Below are positions 1-12,668 of a stretch of 64,000 bases of DNA, in pieces. The first letter of the stretch is position 1; the number at the start of each line of letters is the position of its first letter. The stretch spans positions 806,001-870,000 of the forward strand of contig JBAIAA010000029.1 in the NCBI GenBank assembly GCA_037893245.1, read 5' to 3'. The notes under the pieces were generated by a model that was not told the DNA's origin, did no database searches, and saw only the letters and a program-made list of their open reading frames with translations. The stretch comes from Crossaster papposus (Eukaryota > Echinodermata > Asteroidea > Velatida > Solasteridae). The position numbers and the translations under genes are program-made.

Positions 1-249
1 AGAAACAAATTCGTGGACAGTCCCTTATACTTCCTGTCAGTCGTGATGCAACAACGTGAAGGTGTGACCGGGGCTCATTTTTTTCTTCCCAAACGTAACT
101 GGCAGACCATGAAATATTCAGTAGTTCGGATGAGAAGTTATGCTTATTCATCGGAATAAAACATGACGTCACAGCATTGTTGTTATTTAGTTAACTAGTT
201 ACATTAAATCACTTTAAAGAACAGCTGTTGTCGAGCTGCTATACGTAGT

Positions 250-315
250 GTAGTAGATAGTGGGATGGGCTGTAGATCAAAGATTCCTGGTTCGAATCCT
301 GCTGTAGGTCACCTC
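250..315 (+). repeat. tRNA-like B-box remnant (possible SINE fragment)
   Basis: A perfect Pol III B-box match, GGTTCGAATCC, lies near 289-299. About 40 bases upstream is a loosely A-box-like stretch (TAGTAGATAGTGG). The T-stem does not pair well and no acceptor stem can be drawn, so this is not a functional tRNA. It may be a decayed tRNA-derived SINE or chance. Confidence 0.25.
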
Positions 316-1284
316 GTTTATCCCTAGTCAAATTGATTTAAGGGAAAAAGGTATTTTTTTATTTAAGGGAACAAAGAGACCTAGTATGTGTTGTACAGTG
401 AGCAATGCAAATACTGAATAATTCATGAAATCTGCCAGTTAGGTTTGGAAAAAAAATATTCGCTACCGGGGCTTTATATAGATCGTACGACTGCTAATTG
501 TTCATTGACTATCTTTTTGGTCTTTCAAGTTTATTGTCGGAGTGAGATTAATTTCAGAGAAGGTAAGGATCTCAGAACCTAAGTGTCTTCCACTCAGTGT
601 GGTCTGGATACGCCCAGTTATGATAATTGCCTGTCACTATCCTAGGAGAAAAAACAAATAAGCGGCCCGGAATCCACAAATAAAACCACGCGTTGACCAG
701 CCTCTCTCACATACTTTATAAACAACATCGCCTAAAATATGAAACAAAACCCGAAATACCTTCAAACTGGCGCCGGTCTGAAGCTAGTCTCCGCCCACTG
801 TGTTCAATCATTATTGTATATACACCTAAAATGTGTTATTACATATATTTAAAATTGTGAAGTTTTTCAGTTTTTCAGCAATATTCTTATTTATAATCTA
901 CACCTTTGAAATCTTATATATGCCCAAATTCATGAGCTGAAGTAAGTCGGTACCACGCATTTCAGGAAATAGGATCATTTTTAGCGATAATCCTATGGTA
1001 TAATTCTCTCACCGACAGACGAAAACGGGTGTCTTTTGTAATATAATGTTTATTTACTGTTTTCCTAAACTGGGAATTAAATATTTTCGTCCTTTTTTTT
1101 TCACCGACAGACAAAAACACCGCTCGCCAACAATGAGACGCACCACACCGGCTGTATGTTCTGTGATCCCGTCCTTTTGCCGTTAATTGAAGCCAAGCAT
1201 GCGAGCATGCACCGCGGTAGACAGGGAGGGGGGCGAGGAAGGGGGCGTAGCAGACACACAAAGTTACTTAATAAAGTCTTCTAA

Positions 1285-1560
1285 TGATCCTTGACCCTCG
1301 AAACATGGGTACAGACACCTTACTTGTGCGATTATGTCAATATTGGCCGACATTATTATGTATACAAATGAATTTTTGATAATACATGTACTCCTATCCA
1401 ACGGACACATGTCACTTCGATAATTTATTGAGAGTTTTATTGTGATCTTTGACCCTCAAAACATGGGTCTAGACACCTTCTTTATTCAGTTAACTGCAAT
1501 ATTGGCTGAGATATAGTGAAAAATAGATTTGTTGATAATGGCGGCACTAATTTGCATACA
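1285..1560 (+). repeat. Two-unit direct repeat, period about 158 bp
   Basis: The segment around 1285-1350 (TGATCCTTGACCCTCGAAAC, then ATGGGTACAGACACCTT) recurs at about 1443-1525 with a few substitutions. The shared part includes a following phrase reading caatattggc. Only two units are present. No coding potential is seen. Confidence 0.6.
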
Positions 1561-2067
1561 AATTATACGTGGGACAATTTTTAAATTTTTTAACATAGCA
1601 AATCGTTTTCAACGCATTTTTTCTGACCTAGAAACACCAATTAGAAATTGATTTCCGAGGGTGCACGGAACCCCCTCCTTCCCACTAAACTATTATGTCA
1701 ACGCAGGAAGAATAATCTGCATTGGAATACACATTCTGAGTGCAGTAACGCTTCTCAGATTCAAATGTTTGGGGATATAAAAGTGATATCATTTTATATA
1801 ACTGCAGTACTTCGAAGTGAAAAGTTTCTAAAAATGCATTATACTATCCAAAGCTGTTGTACTTAAGTAAGTTTTTATTGCCATTAATTTTTGGAGTAAT
1901 TACCAAACGTATACGATCCCTTTAAGAAGCCTAATACAAATGCTCATCGTGACTGATAAGAAATTTTCAAAACACTAATGGTGATTTATGAGATTTTCGC
2001 CGTGTAATTGAACTGCATAGTGATTTTCCCGCTTCTGAACTGGCAGTTGAAATTGCCCACGCTGAAC

Positions 2068-3446
2068 TGTCATGGTAGTCCAGGGAAAATACCTAATTTT
2101 GTTTTGTTGACCTCACACAAATTGCAACCCAAAAAAAATCACCAAAGTGCACTCCAAGGTCCTTTGAATGACATACTAAAAGTCTCTAAAAATCCAAGTT
2201 GTTGGAAATATGTCTAATTTACATAAATCGTTAATCCCTGCCGTGTAATATGTTTATTCCCATATTTTGGTATATACTTTTAATTACATTTTTCAAAAGT
2301 TTATTTTGGTGATTCTACTTACACATCCTTATTTTAATAACATTTTCTAAAGCATGTAAGTGACTGAATATTTATGAAAATATAGTAATGGTCCAAAATG
2401 ACTTACCTTGTCTCCAGATATCTTAAAGTAGTCAGTATTGACGAGCTGCAAATTCACCAAGTTGCTTACTGGCACAGTTATCATATTAAAACCTTATTGA
2501 AAATCATATGAACAATGATAACATTGTGATATTTAGCCCAGCAAACGAACAAAATGAGGAAAAACTATGTGTCCATAAATTCGGCTAAAAGATAGGTGAA
2601 GGGTTGCCGAAGGTGAGAGACTTGAACAAGATCAAGGAAACCCCCAAAATTAAGGATGTTTGTTGCTTATAATTAGCATGTCTACGTTTAAATGTATTTT
2701 GGGGATTTCCTTGAACTTCCCATGTTAGACAACTCTTTAACTACTTTTTCGCCCAATTTATGAACACACCATTTTCCCCAGTTTTTGTTTGCTGGGCTAA
2801 ATATCACAATGTTATCATTGTTCATATGATTTTCCATAAGGTTTCAATATGATAACTGTGCCAGTAAGCAACTTAGTGAATTTGAAGCTCACCAATACCG
2901 ACTACTTGATGATGTGCTATTTCAAATTCGCCTCTTCGTGAAAACGCAAAAGGGCACTTGAGGACCAATTTGCCCATTCGTTAATTAGGTTAATTAGGAT
3001 TTTAATGATTTTTTGGATGTATAACTTCACCAGGTTGTAGAAATATTTAATCGTTTTCATCAAAAAAATTAATTTCGATAAATAGACGATTTTTCATGAA
3101 GTTTGCCTCTTCGTGAAGTTGTCATTTTGGATAATTACTATGTTCACATAATTATTCAGTCACTCATATGCTTTAGAAAATGTTATTGAAGAAAGGATAT
3201 GTAAGAAGAATCACCAAAATTAACTTTAAAAAAAAAATTGAAATAATATACCCAAATATGGGAATAAATATATTACGCGGCAGGGATTAACGATTTGTGC
3301 AAATTAGTCATATTTCCACCACTTGAATTTTAAGAGACTTTAATATGTCATTGTGAGGACCTTTTAGAAATGCATTGTGGTGAGAAAAAAAAATGGTTGC
3401 AATTTGTGTGAGGTCAAAACTTATTTTCCCTGGACTATGGTGCATG
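2068..3446. mobile_element. Long inverted-repeat (foldback) element
   Basis: Two long, diverged arms (about 2068-2660 and 2690-3446) are reverse complements of each other. Outer ends read CATGGTAGTCCAGGGAAAA on the left and the complement of GTCCAGGGAAAATAAG on the right. The inner arms share TTTAGCCCAGCAAAC with its complement at about 2788. The right arm has an extra segment of about 190 bp (2930-3125) bounded by two copies of GCCTCTTCGTGAA, which is probably a later insertion. No transposase is seen, so it is non-autonomous or derived by inverted duplication. Confidence 0.75.
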
Positions 3447-3589
3447 GGCGCAGATTATGCTTACATTTCTGATTATGCTTGCATTTCTGATTATGCTGGC
3501 TACTGATTGGCCCTACTTTGGCCAATCGTTGCCGAGAGCGCACAAACTGATTGGCATATCGTCACACAGGCTGACCGTGTTAACGTCCA

Positions 3590-4073
3590 GGGGCCAATTT
3601 CATAAAACATGTAAGCATACAAATTTGCTAAGCACAACAACAGTTTTACTCAGTAAAAACAGGGGCTAATTTTCTAAAACATGTAAGCACAATAATTTGC
3701 TTAGCACAACAAAGTCTTGCTAAGTAAAAACAGGTTATCGAACAAAACTTCACATGCTTTTAATTCGAAACAAAAAAACGGCTGAATACCAGTCACTAAC
3801 AATGTACATCACCAGAAAGTTTGGTTTGTAACCCTGTGGGTTTTTTTAAGGAACAATTTTCATGCTAAGCAAATGTTGGTGCTTACACGTTTTATGAAAT
3901 TTGCCCCAGGTTACCAGCCAAAGTGCTTTCAATGCTAAGCAAAAAACAGCTGAATATCAGTCACAAACAATTATTATAAACATCACCTGAAAATTAGCTT
4001 TGCAACCCTCCAAAGAAGAATTTTCTTGCTAAGCAAATTGGTTGTGCATACATGTTTTATGAAATTCGTGCAC
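3590..4073. mobile_element. MITE with GGGGCCAATTTCATAAAAC ends, plus a second partial copy
   Basis: A copy of about 320 bp (3590-3908) starts GGGGCCAATTTCATAAAAC and ends with the inverted counterpart near ACACGTTTTATGAAATT. Repeated internal words (GCTTAGCACAACAA, AACAGGTTA) occur. A truncated second copy follows directly to about 4073. A third relative lies at 12332-12545. No coding capacity is seen; these are non-autonomous repeats. Confidence 0.7.
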
Positions 4074-4417
4074 CGCGTATAATATATTTTATCGCCTGTT
4101 TGCGATAAAATTGAATAATCCCGATGAGGGTTATTCCAATAAAATAAACTGCAAATAGATTAGCTTCAACTTTGCCACGTTAAGCTACTAACACCGACCC
4201 GCATTATTATTGTACACCCAAACAAATATTATTATATACAATTATCATACAAATATGGAGTTTTACGATTCAGTAATAGTCATTTTTTGGTACACAATTA
4301 TTCATGTGCTGTACTAGTATCACGAAATTTAAGAAATTAGTCATAATTTTTCGCCAATTGCGGGTAGGTAAAAGATTAAAGACGTGTGTTGTTTTAATCT
4401 TACGTACTATATACTAA

Positions 4418-4582
4418 GGGAATAACTGTGTGTTCGGTCGGTTTTAATCACTCTGTTTAATACCGCTTGGAGTCTGGGTGCTGATAATTACCCGAGCCGA
4501 AGGCGAGGGTAATTATCAGCACCCAGACTCCAAGCGGTATTAAACAGAGTGATTTATACCGACCGAACACACATTTATTCCC
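4418..4582. repeat. Near-perfect 75-bp-arm hairpin
   Basis: The left arm runs from GGGAATAACTGTGTGTTCGG through TGCTGATAATTACCC, has a loop of about 12 bases, and is followed by its complement ending CACATTTATTCCC. The adjacent ATTCATAAATACC (about 4584-4597) is inverted again near 4997-5010, so the full element may extend to about 5010. It is probably a MITE end or a foldback element. Confidence 0.75.
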
Positions 4583-5159
4583 ATTCATAAATACCTTTTT
4601 TGTAAAATTCAGCCATAAAAGCCCCAAAAATCACGGAAAATTGTCGCAAGTAAATGTCGGTGTTTCGCCATTCTGTGCGTGTCAAATGACATGTTTCCGC
4701 CTCTGTCGCTCTACACAATACATGCAATAAAGCGTATTTACTAGGAACCAGACTATTACTGCTATTGGCAACCTCGTTTTCAGCGTGTCAAGCTCTACGC
4801 GCCCAACACCACCCTACTATTGAAGACGAAAAACGGTTGGAAATAAAGTGAGCCTTGGGGACGGGTATAATGCGACATCGCGTGACGTATTTTGCTGCCA
4901 GCTAGTTTTAAACACTTCCAGCCATGTCTTTATCGTCCGTTTAATACCGGCCACGTGACGGGCTCTCGACCAATAGGAATGCCTAAACTGTCCCAGGTAT
5001 TTATGAATGCTTATTAAAGGTATATACAAGTAATATGAAACATTTGCAAGAATAACAAACGAATAAATTGATATTAATTACTTAACTGCAAGTGAATAAT
5101 AGTCTGAAACATCTGGTGTGCTGTCATATTTGTAGAAAGTGGAATTTTAGGTGTGTCAA

Positions 5160-5193
5160 TTTCCAACGATGGTCGATCGACCATCATTGGAAA
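5160..5193. repeat. 34-bp palindrome
   Basis: The sequence is symmetric about the central GATCGATC-like core (TTTCCAACGATGGTCGA, then its complement) with one mismatch. It stands in AT-rich intergenic DNA. It could be a cruciform or a dimer binding site; no function is shown. Confidence 0.6.
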
Positions 5194-6308
5194 TGTTTTT
5201 GTTCAATACTTTTCTTTTTTAATATAGGTTTATCAAGTTATGTCAACACTTATATCACACATATTCCGTAATAATTACACTTTAATGTTGTCCCCGATCA
5301 TCGCTGAGCTCAATTTTCAATTTCAATGTAAAAAACGGTTACCAATGGATTTCGTTTAAGGTCAAGTTTAATACAAAATTGTAGCATTCTGATTCGTGCA
5401 ATAATCGTGAAATTCTTCTGATGGGGCGATCGACGTTAAATTAAAAAAAGCTAATTCGTGTTTTGTGTTTCGTTCAATTTGACGGTGTTGTCATTCCGTT
5501 TCGTTCCGTTTATTCCGAAACTTTACGGTTAGGAAATGAATTACAATGATCAAAACGTTATTACAAAAAGACAGAAAACAAATTTGCTTTTTTGATTAAT
5601 ATCGCCCGATGAGACGGATTTCACGAACTTAGCGTAAATCATAATGCTAACAAAATTGAATTATACTGCACCTTAACTTAAATCTATTGGTAAACCTTTG
5701 AAATTGAAATTTAGAACTGAGCGTGGTAATGATTTGAAACCCAATTTAAATCCCGATATAGGGATTTTGAATGACATATTATTAAAAAGACTATTGGAAA
5801 ACCTATACAAACCCCAATTTACCAAATTTAGTAAGACCACATTTTGTTTAGCCAGGTCGTCTACACCTCTGACCTAACATTTCCCCGACTTATATAAGCC
5901 TATTTGTTTGAAGTAGGGTTAGACGACCATGCAGACTTACTTGAAAAGTAGAATTGTGTTGTTTTTTTTCTCCAGCATCTACGAACATAACAATTAGAGC
6001 AGGTCATTGTAACAATATCTACTATAAACTATACCACCACCAGTACAGCAACAAAAACAGTTAGGGGTGAGAGGTGCCAAATGATTGATATTCAAATAAA
6101 AAGATGTGTTCAGAGTGAATGGTGTCTAATATTTATCAGGACAACCGTGCACACAAATAAAAACGTGAACATTACACCTTTATAACCACACGTTCACAAA
6201 TGGTTCACTTTGCTACATTAAAATGTGAAGTTCACTAATATCTTCAAAGTATCCGACCTGTTTTGGAGGTCTTTGTTTCTGAGATGCGATGGTTGCTGTA
6301 GCAAAGCA
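5194..6308. other. Intergenic, no gene seen
   Basis: AT-rich sequence downstream (3') of the minus-strand GPCR gene. It probably includes that gene's 3' untranslated region. No repeat or domain is recognised. Confidence 0.5.
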
Positions 6309-7355
6309 TCACTGGGGATGTGACGACCCGGCGTTAACGTCCACGGTCGCTAGGGAGTTTTCGGCGTTGACCTTGTTGTCGTTGCAACAACGGCAGAACA
6401 TCTTCTTGGCGTGTTTCTTGAAGTGGTCGTACTTAAAAGCGTAGATGAAGGGGTTCACGCACATGTTGCACATCACCATCACGGTCACCACTTTGTGCGT
6501 GGTGCTCGTGAAGTCGTAGTCTCGGCCCAGGTTGAAGAGAAGAAACGTGAACTCCGTTGGAGTCCAGCAGATCACATAAGACACGAAGACGAGGCAGAGA
6601 GTTGCCGTCACGTTCTTTTTTGCCTGCTGGAACGTCTTGTTGGCCTTCCCGTTGCCACGCCCTTTTAGCACAAGGATGATACTGACATAGGAGAACGTCA
6701 TGATGGCCAGAGGGATGATAAACTCGCAGAGGAACAGCACAACCCCCATAATTCTCTGCAGGACAACGCTGGGCCAAAGAGGATAACACACACCCTCTGC
6801 GTAGTGCTGGATGGACGGCCAGTAGGCTTGGTATGTTAACCCGATGAGCCACACGAGGGCCATGCCGAATTTAGCCATTCGCTTGGTGAAGAGATTCCTG
6901 TGCTTTACCGGGTGGCATATGGCCAGGTATCGCTCCAGAGACACGAAGACCAGGTTCACAGTCGAGGCTATGAACAGCGACCACATGAAATATTCGGAAA
7001 CCCACAGTCGACAGACGACTTCGCCCCAAACTGTGACGTCATCAGAGGGGGCGACATGTCCGAATCGTATGGCCAGGAACAGAACAGAGTCTCCCAAGTC
7101 GATCAGCGATTGGTTGAGAATCAAGAGATTGGTGATCGAGCCGAAGGACTTACGTTTGGCAATAAACACAAAACATACCAGTCCGTTACCCAGGATTCCC
7201 GAGCCGCCAATAAATCCGTACAGTATCCATAGAAACGTTTCCCATCCGGTTGAAGGCGTGACGTCACTCCGCACTGTACTATTTGCATATTCCACAGTTT
7301 GGGTAAATTCGGTAGCAATTAAAGTCTCCATGATACCAAAATCCGTGCTAGCCAT
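6309..7355 (-). CDS. Class A (rhodopsin-type) GPCR, single exon, orphan
   Basis: A 348-residue seven-helix plasma-membrane receptor. An N-terminal tail with an N-glycosylation site (N25-S-T) precedes TM1 (about 41-66, GN at 56-57). TM2 carries the conserved Asp (D86). C115 at the top of TM3 can pair with C190 in loop 2. The DRY box is ERY (141-143). TM6 has CWTP (263-266) and TM7 ends NPFIY (301-305). A Cys cluster near 320-323 could be palmitoylated. The family normally couples ligand binding to G proteins; the layout resembles peptide-type receptors, but I cannot name the ligand. The length is normal and the frame unbroken. The first Met gives a full N-tail; Met9 is an alternative start. 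GC content is higher than in the flanking DNA, as expected for a real gene. Confidence 0.9.
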   Translation of the reverse strand: MASTDFGIMETLIATEFTQTVEYANSTVRSDVTPSTGWETFLWILYGFIGGSGILGNGLVCFVFIAKRKSFGSITNLLILNQSLIDLGDSVLFLAIRFGHVAPSDDVTVWGEVVCRLWVSEYFMWSLFIASTVNLVFVSLERYLAICHPVKHRNLFTKRMAKFGMALVWLIGLTYQAYWPSIQHYAEGVCYPLWPSVVLQRIMGVVLFLCEFIIPLAIMTFSYVSIILVLKGRGNGKANKTFQQAKKNVTATLCLVFVSYVICWTPTEFTFLLFNLGRDYDFTSTTHKVVTVMVMCNMCVNPFIYAFKYDHFKKHAKKMFCRCCNDNKVNAENSLATVDVNAGSSHPQ

Positions 7356-10300
7356 GTTTCTTTGATGGTTTCCAAAACTTCTCCAATGTCACCACGTGGC
7401 TCTTAACCTTCCCATGGTTTGACAGTACAAATATATACAAATGTCTCGAGTCCAGTCGTTTGCATGAGTATGCGGAACACCATTCTGCACACAGCTTCAA
7501 TGTACAAACTGCATGCACAAAAATACACAGTGTACCGTTGTGCTGCTGAACGACTGATCCACGAAGTGACTTCGGCATGTGACGGTTAATGTAGTTGTAC
7601 CAGTGGTATACAAATCGTAGTTTTAACTCCAGTCGTAAACTACAGCACTCTCTCCCTAAACGTCTACGATTTAACAACGGCGGTTCTTTTCAACGGTTGA
7701 TTTATTAAGTCCAAGTTGAAACGCGTCTTCGACATTATAGGTCGAGCAACGGTACTCGCGTGTTTGTAGCGTATGTACGCGTGTGGCGAATTTGGAAATG
7801 GTAAACCAGTAGTTCCCGCGTTTCGTATACACGGCTATATGTGCACCACACTATTCTGCTAGCGTATGTCACGTTGAATTTGTTTTGCCAGTGGGTGATT
7901 AGGCACACACCGCTTCGTCGTTATGCAAGATGCGATCGTAACCATGCGGTGTTGCCAACGCATCGTCCTTCAGCGCGGCGACTCTTCAAACTCGTCTTTC
8001 TTAAATGTCCCGAGTGCAGTTTAATTGCAATTAAGAGACCGTCTCGCTTCTTAAATACACACGAACAAACAAAGCAATTCAAGGCCTCGTTCCATTTTAA
8101 ATTACAAACTCCCGTGAATATTGGTCCGTCTAATGACACCAGAATTGTCGGCCAGCGTTGCGGGAGAAAGTTGCACCGTGTAGAGCGCGCGATTTCCCCG
8201 CCTGGTGATTAAATTTTGCTCGCTAGGTTTGATTATCAGCGTGCGGACGCCGGCGACCACAGGAATCAAACCTTTGAATCAGGAATAGTGCAGTTCACCA
8301 GCGGCTTATATAAATTATCGGTTCGATACGATACTCAAATAATATATGTGATTAAATTCAAGCTTTGTTTGTCGATGTGCTGCCGACGTCTGGACGAAGT
8401 GATAACCGGTATTGTCAGTGTAGCGAATTCGTCATCTATAGTTTCCCAGCACTCTTTGCAGACGTCAATCTTTAATACTTTGCACAAGCGTAAAATAATA
8501 TATATAACTACCAGTAACAATAGTTAATGGCTATTTCTTATGCAAACTAGCACGTCACCGCAGTTGCATCAAAAATACACGTCTTCACAAATTGCCCAAA
8601 ATGGCAGTTCCTACTCGCAAAACTGCACTCGTTGAAGTCGATCAATTCGAATCAAGACTCAAAACCTAAGAGATATAGATTTATAGCTAAACACCATCAC
8701 ACCGCATGCCGCTCTTGCCGAAAGAACCGTACTTGACAAGGCGACGGCTTCGCTCTGAATGCATCCGCGTTGCGGCGCCCACAGCAACGTCCGTGCACCA
8801 AATAGTGCTTGATACAGACAACATGTGGTGCCGTGACGTACTGCGCATAGACGCAGCGTTGCAGCTCTGCGCATTTGTACTCATCGCATGCGTGTCGTTG
8901 CCACCGTTTGCCAACTGCGCGAACAATGGTTAATTGGGGCAATAGCTTACTCTAGGTGGCGCTGTTTATTTAAATCAGCCTTGCCGGTGAGGTCGCTGAT
9001 GACGCATTGAACCGGACGCGGTGAGCCGATCATTGATCGTCGAACAACCGTCGAACCCTTGTCCAAGGCTATGGTTGTTTGTATGGGTTTATTGGTAAGC
9101 TTAATTGCGGAGGTTTAATTTACATTATGAACAAAGTATCACAAACCACGCGGTCATCGACTTGGATTCTGAAACCTTATCACACATTGATGCACTTGTG
9201 TTCACTTAAGCTCAAACCAGCTGTACGTGTACGTGCGGGCCCGTTTCCGATAAAAATCCGCGTAAAATTTACCTTTTTCTGACGTTTCGAGTCGTAGTTT
9301 GATAACCATGAGGTATTTTACACCGGGGCGAACGGTTCTGTATGGTTTAACTCTTTGTCGTTCTCGTGGTTTATATTAATAATTTTTTTCTTGAAAATAA
9401 TCACCGTACTTTTGGCTTTAAAAATGTGAGCTTTTCATTATTTTACTGTGTAAACGCAGTAACTGAGCGCGCTCTCGCGTCGACTCTTTTGACTCTAACT
9501 CCAGACGGGAGTATCGAATTGTATGGGGGCGAACGGAATCGAATAGCTTAGACCCTCCTTAGACCCCGTTTTGATTGGTTGGAAAAAAACACCGTACTTT
9601 TCACAAAGAAAAAAGTGGCCAATGACAACTTTCGATCGATATGACATGTACCATTGCTCACCACGCGTTTCGCGATTTTGGACTCGGCTCATAAGCAGGT
9701 TTTACAGCACAGATTTTTTTTTCGATTTTACTGTTAGTTAGACGTTTAAAAACTGTCCACTTGTACATCAGTTATCTGGTATAACAACTGTGTTGTTTTG
9801 ATGAGTTAATTTCATTTTAAAATAAAACAAATTTGGACCTGAATACTGTGCACTTCACGGCAGTTGCAGAAATTTGTGATGGAAAGCACGCGCACTTGCT
9901 TATTGGGTTGTACCATTTTGTATGTGGGGAGTATTATGCATGTACTGTACACTTATACATTGGACTAAAATTCAACAAAGTCAACCACTTCCAAGTTGTC
10001 TACATACATCAGAACTGTTTTATTTATTTATAAGTCTTGTCTGAATTAATCGAGTGTTGTTTAGAAAATAAAAGATTTCACTGAACCCCGTTTCTTGCTT
10101 GCAGCTAATTATGCTTGCCAACGTTCAAACGTGGTTAGTTTTACCCATTTTGTGAATGGAGTGTGTCGGACCACATTTCAGGGTCGAACGCACAGCTACA
10201 CAGGGCTAGCGTTAATCCAATTTAATAGCCCTGGACCTCTGTGGCACTCTCGACGTGCCAGATTTAAACTGTGAAATTAAGTGAACAAAAATGGGGGTAA

Positions 10301-10606
10301 CAAATTCATATGTGTTGCACATGCAGTCGATATGTATTAACTACAATACCCTGTCATCATATACGATTCAATAATATTGGCATTGGGTATACGGACTGAT
10401 TAATCTAAAATGTGGCGATCCCACTGTTATTGTGTGACAGGGAAGCATCTCTCTGGATAACGAGATTAAAAAATGGTCTGTGGATACCATCGTTCACTTG
10501 GGTTACCGTCAGGGTTTTGGGCTTAATGAACACTGGGGAATCGCCCAATTGGGCTACAAAACGCGTTTTAAACGAAATTGTGTTCACCGATAAGAGTATT
10601 TATAGG
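7356..10606. other. Upstream region of the GPCR and gene-free DNA
   Basis: About 3.2 kb without a recognisable gene. Several overlapping open frames at 8659-8942 lie on both strands in a locally GC-rich patch, with no domain. A small hairpin (GGCACTCTCGACGTGCC) lies near 10242. The part next to 7356 should contain the GPCR promoter, but no clear TATA box or initiator was identified. Confidence 0.5.
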
Positions 10607-11128
10607 TAGAATACGCCATTGGTAACTACTTGAATTAGCAGGAGTGGGTGGATGTAAAGGTAGGATACACCATTGGTAATTGCTTGAATTGTCAGGAATG
10701 GGTGGATGTAAAGGTAGGATACACCATTGGTAATTGCTTGAATTATCAGGAATGGGTGGATGTCAAGGTTGGATACACCATTGGTAACTGCTTGAATTAT
10801 CATGAATGAGTGAGTGGATTGATGGGGTTGTATTTTAAGGTAACCTGTCTGAAGTTTTTAGACGCTGAGAAAAGCAAGAAAAACAGCATTCGTTTTCAAC
10901 TGGCGTCAGTGGTTCTTATGTTGTTCTTGTTTTTCGAGCGATCGCCGCTTGGCGATCGTGATTTTCTTTTATAAAATTAAATTTTGGGAACAATTACAGG
11001 ATATATAGCACAATGCTTTTGCTTGATGTCTAGAATCATAAATGATTATTTACTTCTAAATAAGTGAGACATTTCTTAATAATTCGGTAGTACAAATGGT
11101 CGATATCTGCAAATGGTGTATACTACCT
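10607..11128 (+). mobile_element. TTAA-type non-autonomous element with tandem left end, copy A
   Basis: The left part (10607-10813) is four units of a 54-bp repeat built from the element's own left end, AGGTAGGATACACCATTGG. The right end is the inverted form (AATGGTGTATACTACCT) followed by TTAA. Between them are a conserved hairpin (GCGATCGCC, loop, GGCGATCG, near 10938) and a conserved tail (ACAGGATATATAGCAC, TAATAATTCGGTAGT). TTAA next to the AGG termini fits Kolobok or piggyBac target duplication. No coding sequence is present; open frames in the array are by-products of the 54-bp (18-codon) period. Confidence 0.8.
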
Positions 11129-11160
11129 TTAAACATTGGATTGAAAATATTCGTCATTAC

Positions 11161-11201
11161 AGATCAAATTCGTCAAGTTGTTGCTTAGACGAATTTGATC
11201 T
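11161..11201. repeat. Short perfect hairpin between two element copies
   Basis: ATCAAATTCGTC and its complement GACGAATTTGAT are separated by about 15 bases, just left of the TTAA of element copy B. Confidence 0.6.
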
Positions 11202-11202
11202 T

Positions 11203-12313
11203 TAAAGGTAGTATACACCATTGGTAGATTTAGGGGATTGTAGTTTATAGTAGATATCGTTTAACTGAGCTGTCCGAAGTTTTACTTCACTTCACTTCAC
11301 TTCACTTTATTTTCCACATAAACAATTGAGACAACCAACAAAGGGTTTGTATACATAATATGTGGATGGGGATCCCTAAAAAGCAAAGCTTGTCGAGTAG
11401 AGATCCCCAATCATGGATGCCGAGAAAAGCACGAAAAACAGCGGTTTGTTACAACCGGCGTCGAGCAGTTATTAGCTGTTTCGGTTTTTCACCCCAACAG
11501 CTTTTGTTTTCGTTAAAGTTTTTTCACCGAAACAGCTTTTGTTTTCGTTAAAGTTTTTTTTTTTTCCACTTTCAGTGTTTTTACCCATAGGATTTACACA
11601 CGTTTGTTCTGCCAATACACTTTGGTAAATCCAATCGACTTGAGACTTGGTATACACTTTGACCTCCACCCACAGATGGTCCTTGAAGAAATTTGGCTCG
11701 ATTGCGTCATTCAAGGTCACGTGACGTCACGTTAAAGGTTTAATTTTCCCCATAGGTTTTGTACACGTTTTTCTTCAGACTATTGACTTTGGCACTTCAG
11801 TAAATCCGACCGACTTGAAACTTGGCATACACATAGGCCACCATCCACAGATGACCCTAGAAGAAATTCGGCACGATTACGTCATTCAAGGTCACGGGGC
11901 GTCACGTTAAAGTTTCTATTTTTTTCCCATAGGTTTTGTACACGTTTTTCTTTAGACTATTGCCTTTGACACTTTAGTAAATCTGATCGACTTGAGACTT
12001 GGCACACACAAAAGACCTACAGCACATATTGAAAGTAAATTTAGACACTCGAAACAGCTCTGTGTTTGTCCACAAACACATGTCTAGTTGTTATGTTATC
12101 TTTGGTTTTTTGCGATCGCCGTCCGGCGATCGCGAATTTTATAAAATTATAAAATTATAAAATTATATTTTTCGGAATAATTACAGGATATCTAGCGCAA
12201 TCATTTTGCTGGATGCCTAGAATCAACATTTACTTTCAAATGAGTAAGATATTTCTTAATAATTCGGTAGTAAATGTTTTTGATATCTGCAAATGGTGTA
12301 TCCTACCTTTAAG
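11203..12313 (+). mobile_element. TTAA-type element, copy B, with a large internal insertion
   Basis: It starts TTAA-AGGTAGTATACACCATTGG with one left-end unit and ends GGTGTATCCTACCT-TTAA. The internal hairpin is perfect here (GCGATCGCC GTCC GGCGATCGC, about 12113). Between the left end and the hairpin lies about 800 bp of other sequence, including an (ACTTC)n run at about 11281-11306 and the 175-bp tandem repeats, so this copy is composite. Confidence 0.75.
11578..12030 (+). repeat. Tandem repeat, unit about 175-178 bp, 2.6 copies
   Basis: Three units start at about 11578, 11748 and 11926, each with CCCATAGG.TTT near its start and GACTTGA.ACTTGG in the middle. The first two units end with TCATTCAAGGTCACG and GTCACGTTAAAG. 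The third unit is cut short. It lies inside element copy B. Confidence 0.8.
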
Positions 12314-12331
12314 GCGAATATTTTTGACCCG

Positions 12332-12545
12332 GGGCCAATTTCATAAAACATGTAAGCACACAAAATTGCTTAGCACAAATAAAGTCTTGCTCGGTAAAAA
12401 CAGGTTACCAGCCAAAGCTCCATGTGCTTTTTTGGCTAAGAAAAAGCCAGCTGAATACCAGTCATAATTATAAACCAGTTGAATAAACATCAACTGAAAA
12501 TTTGGTTTGTAACCCGTTTTTGCGAAGAAAGAATGTTCATGCTGT
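12332..12545 (+). mobile_element. Partial MITE of the GGGGCCAATTTC family
   Basis: It begins GGGGCCAATTTCATAAAAC and has the family's internal words (AAACAGGTTACCAGCCAAAG, GCTGAATACCAGTCA, TTTGGTTTGTAACCC) seen at 3590-3908. The right inverted end is missing or degraded. Confidence 0.7.
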
Positions 12546-12668
12546 TCATACTGTTTATTCGAATGGGCAAGTTTCCTCCAGGCTTTTGTTGTTGAATAAC
12601 AATCAAAGAAGATGCTACTAGTTACTGTATATACGCGATAATTCAAATTGAACGCGACGGATAATTGA

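Larger units (their letters stand above)
1..2067. other. Gene-free stretch at left edge
   Basis: No convincing coding region is seen. Open frames at 962-1261 and 1648-1866 have no recognisable domain and lie in AT-rich sequence. The stretch holds a weak tRNA-like box near 290 and a two-unit direct repeat from about 1285, listed separately. Confidence 0.6.

Noticed and set aside
8659-8942. Four overlapping ORFs on both strands
   Set aside because: A GC-rich patch with few stops; no domain and no agreement on frame.
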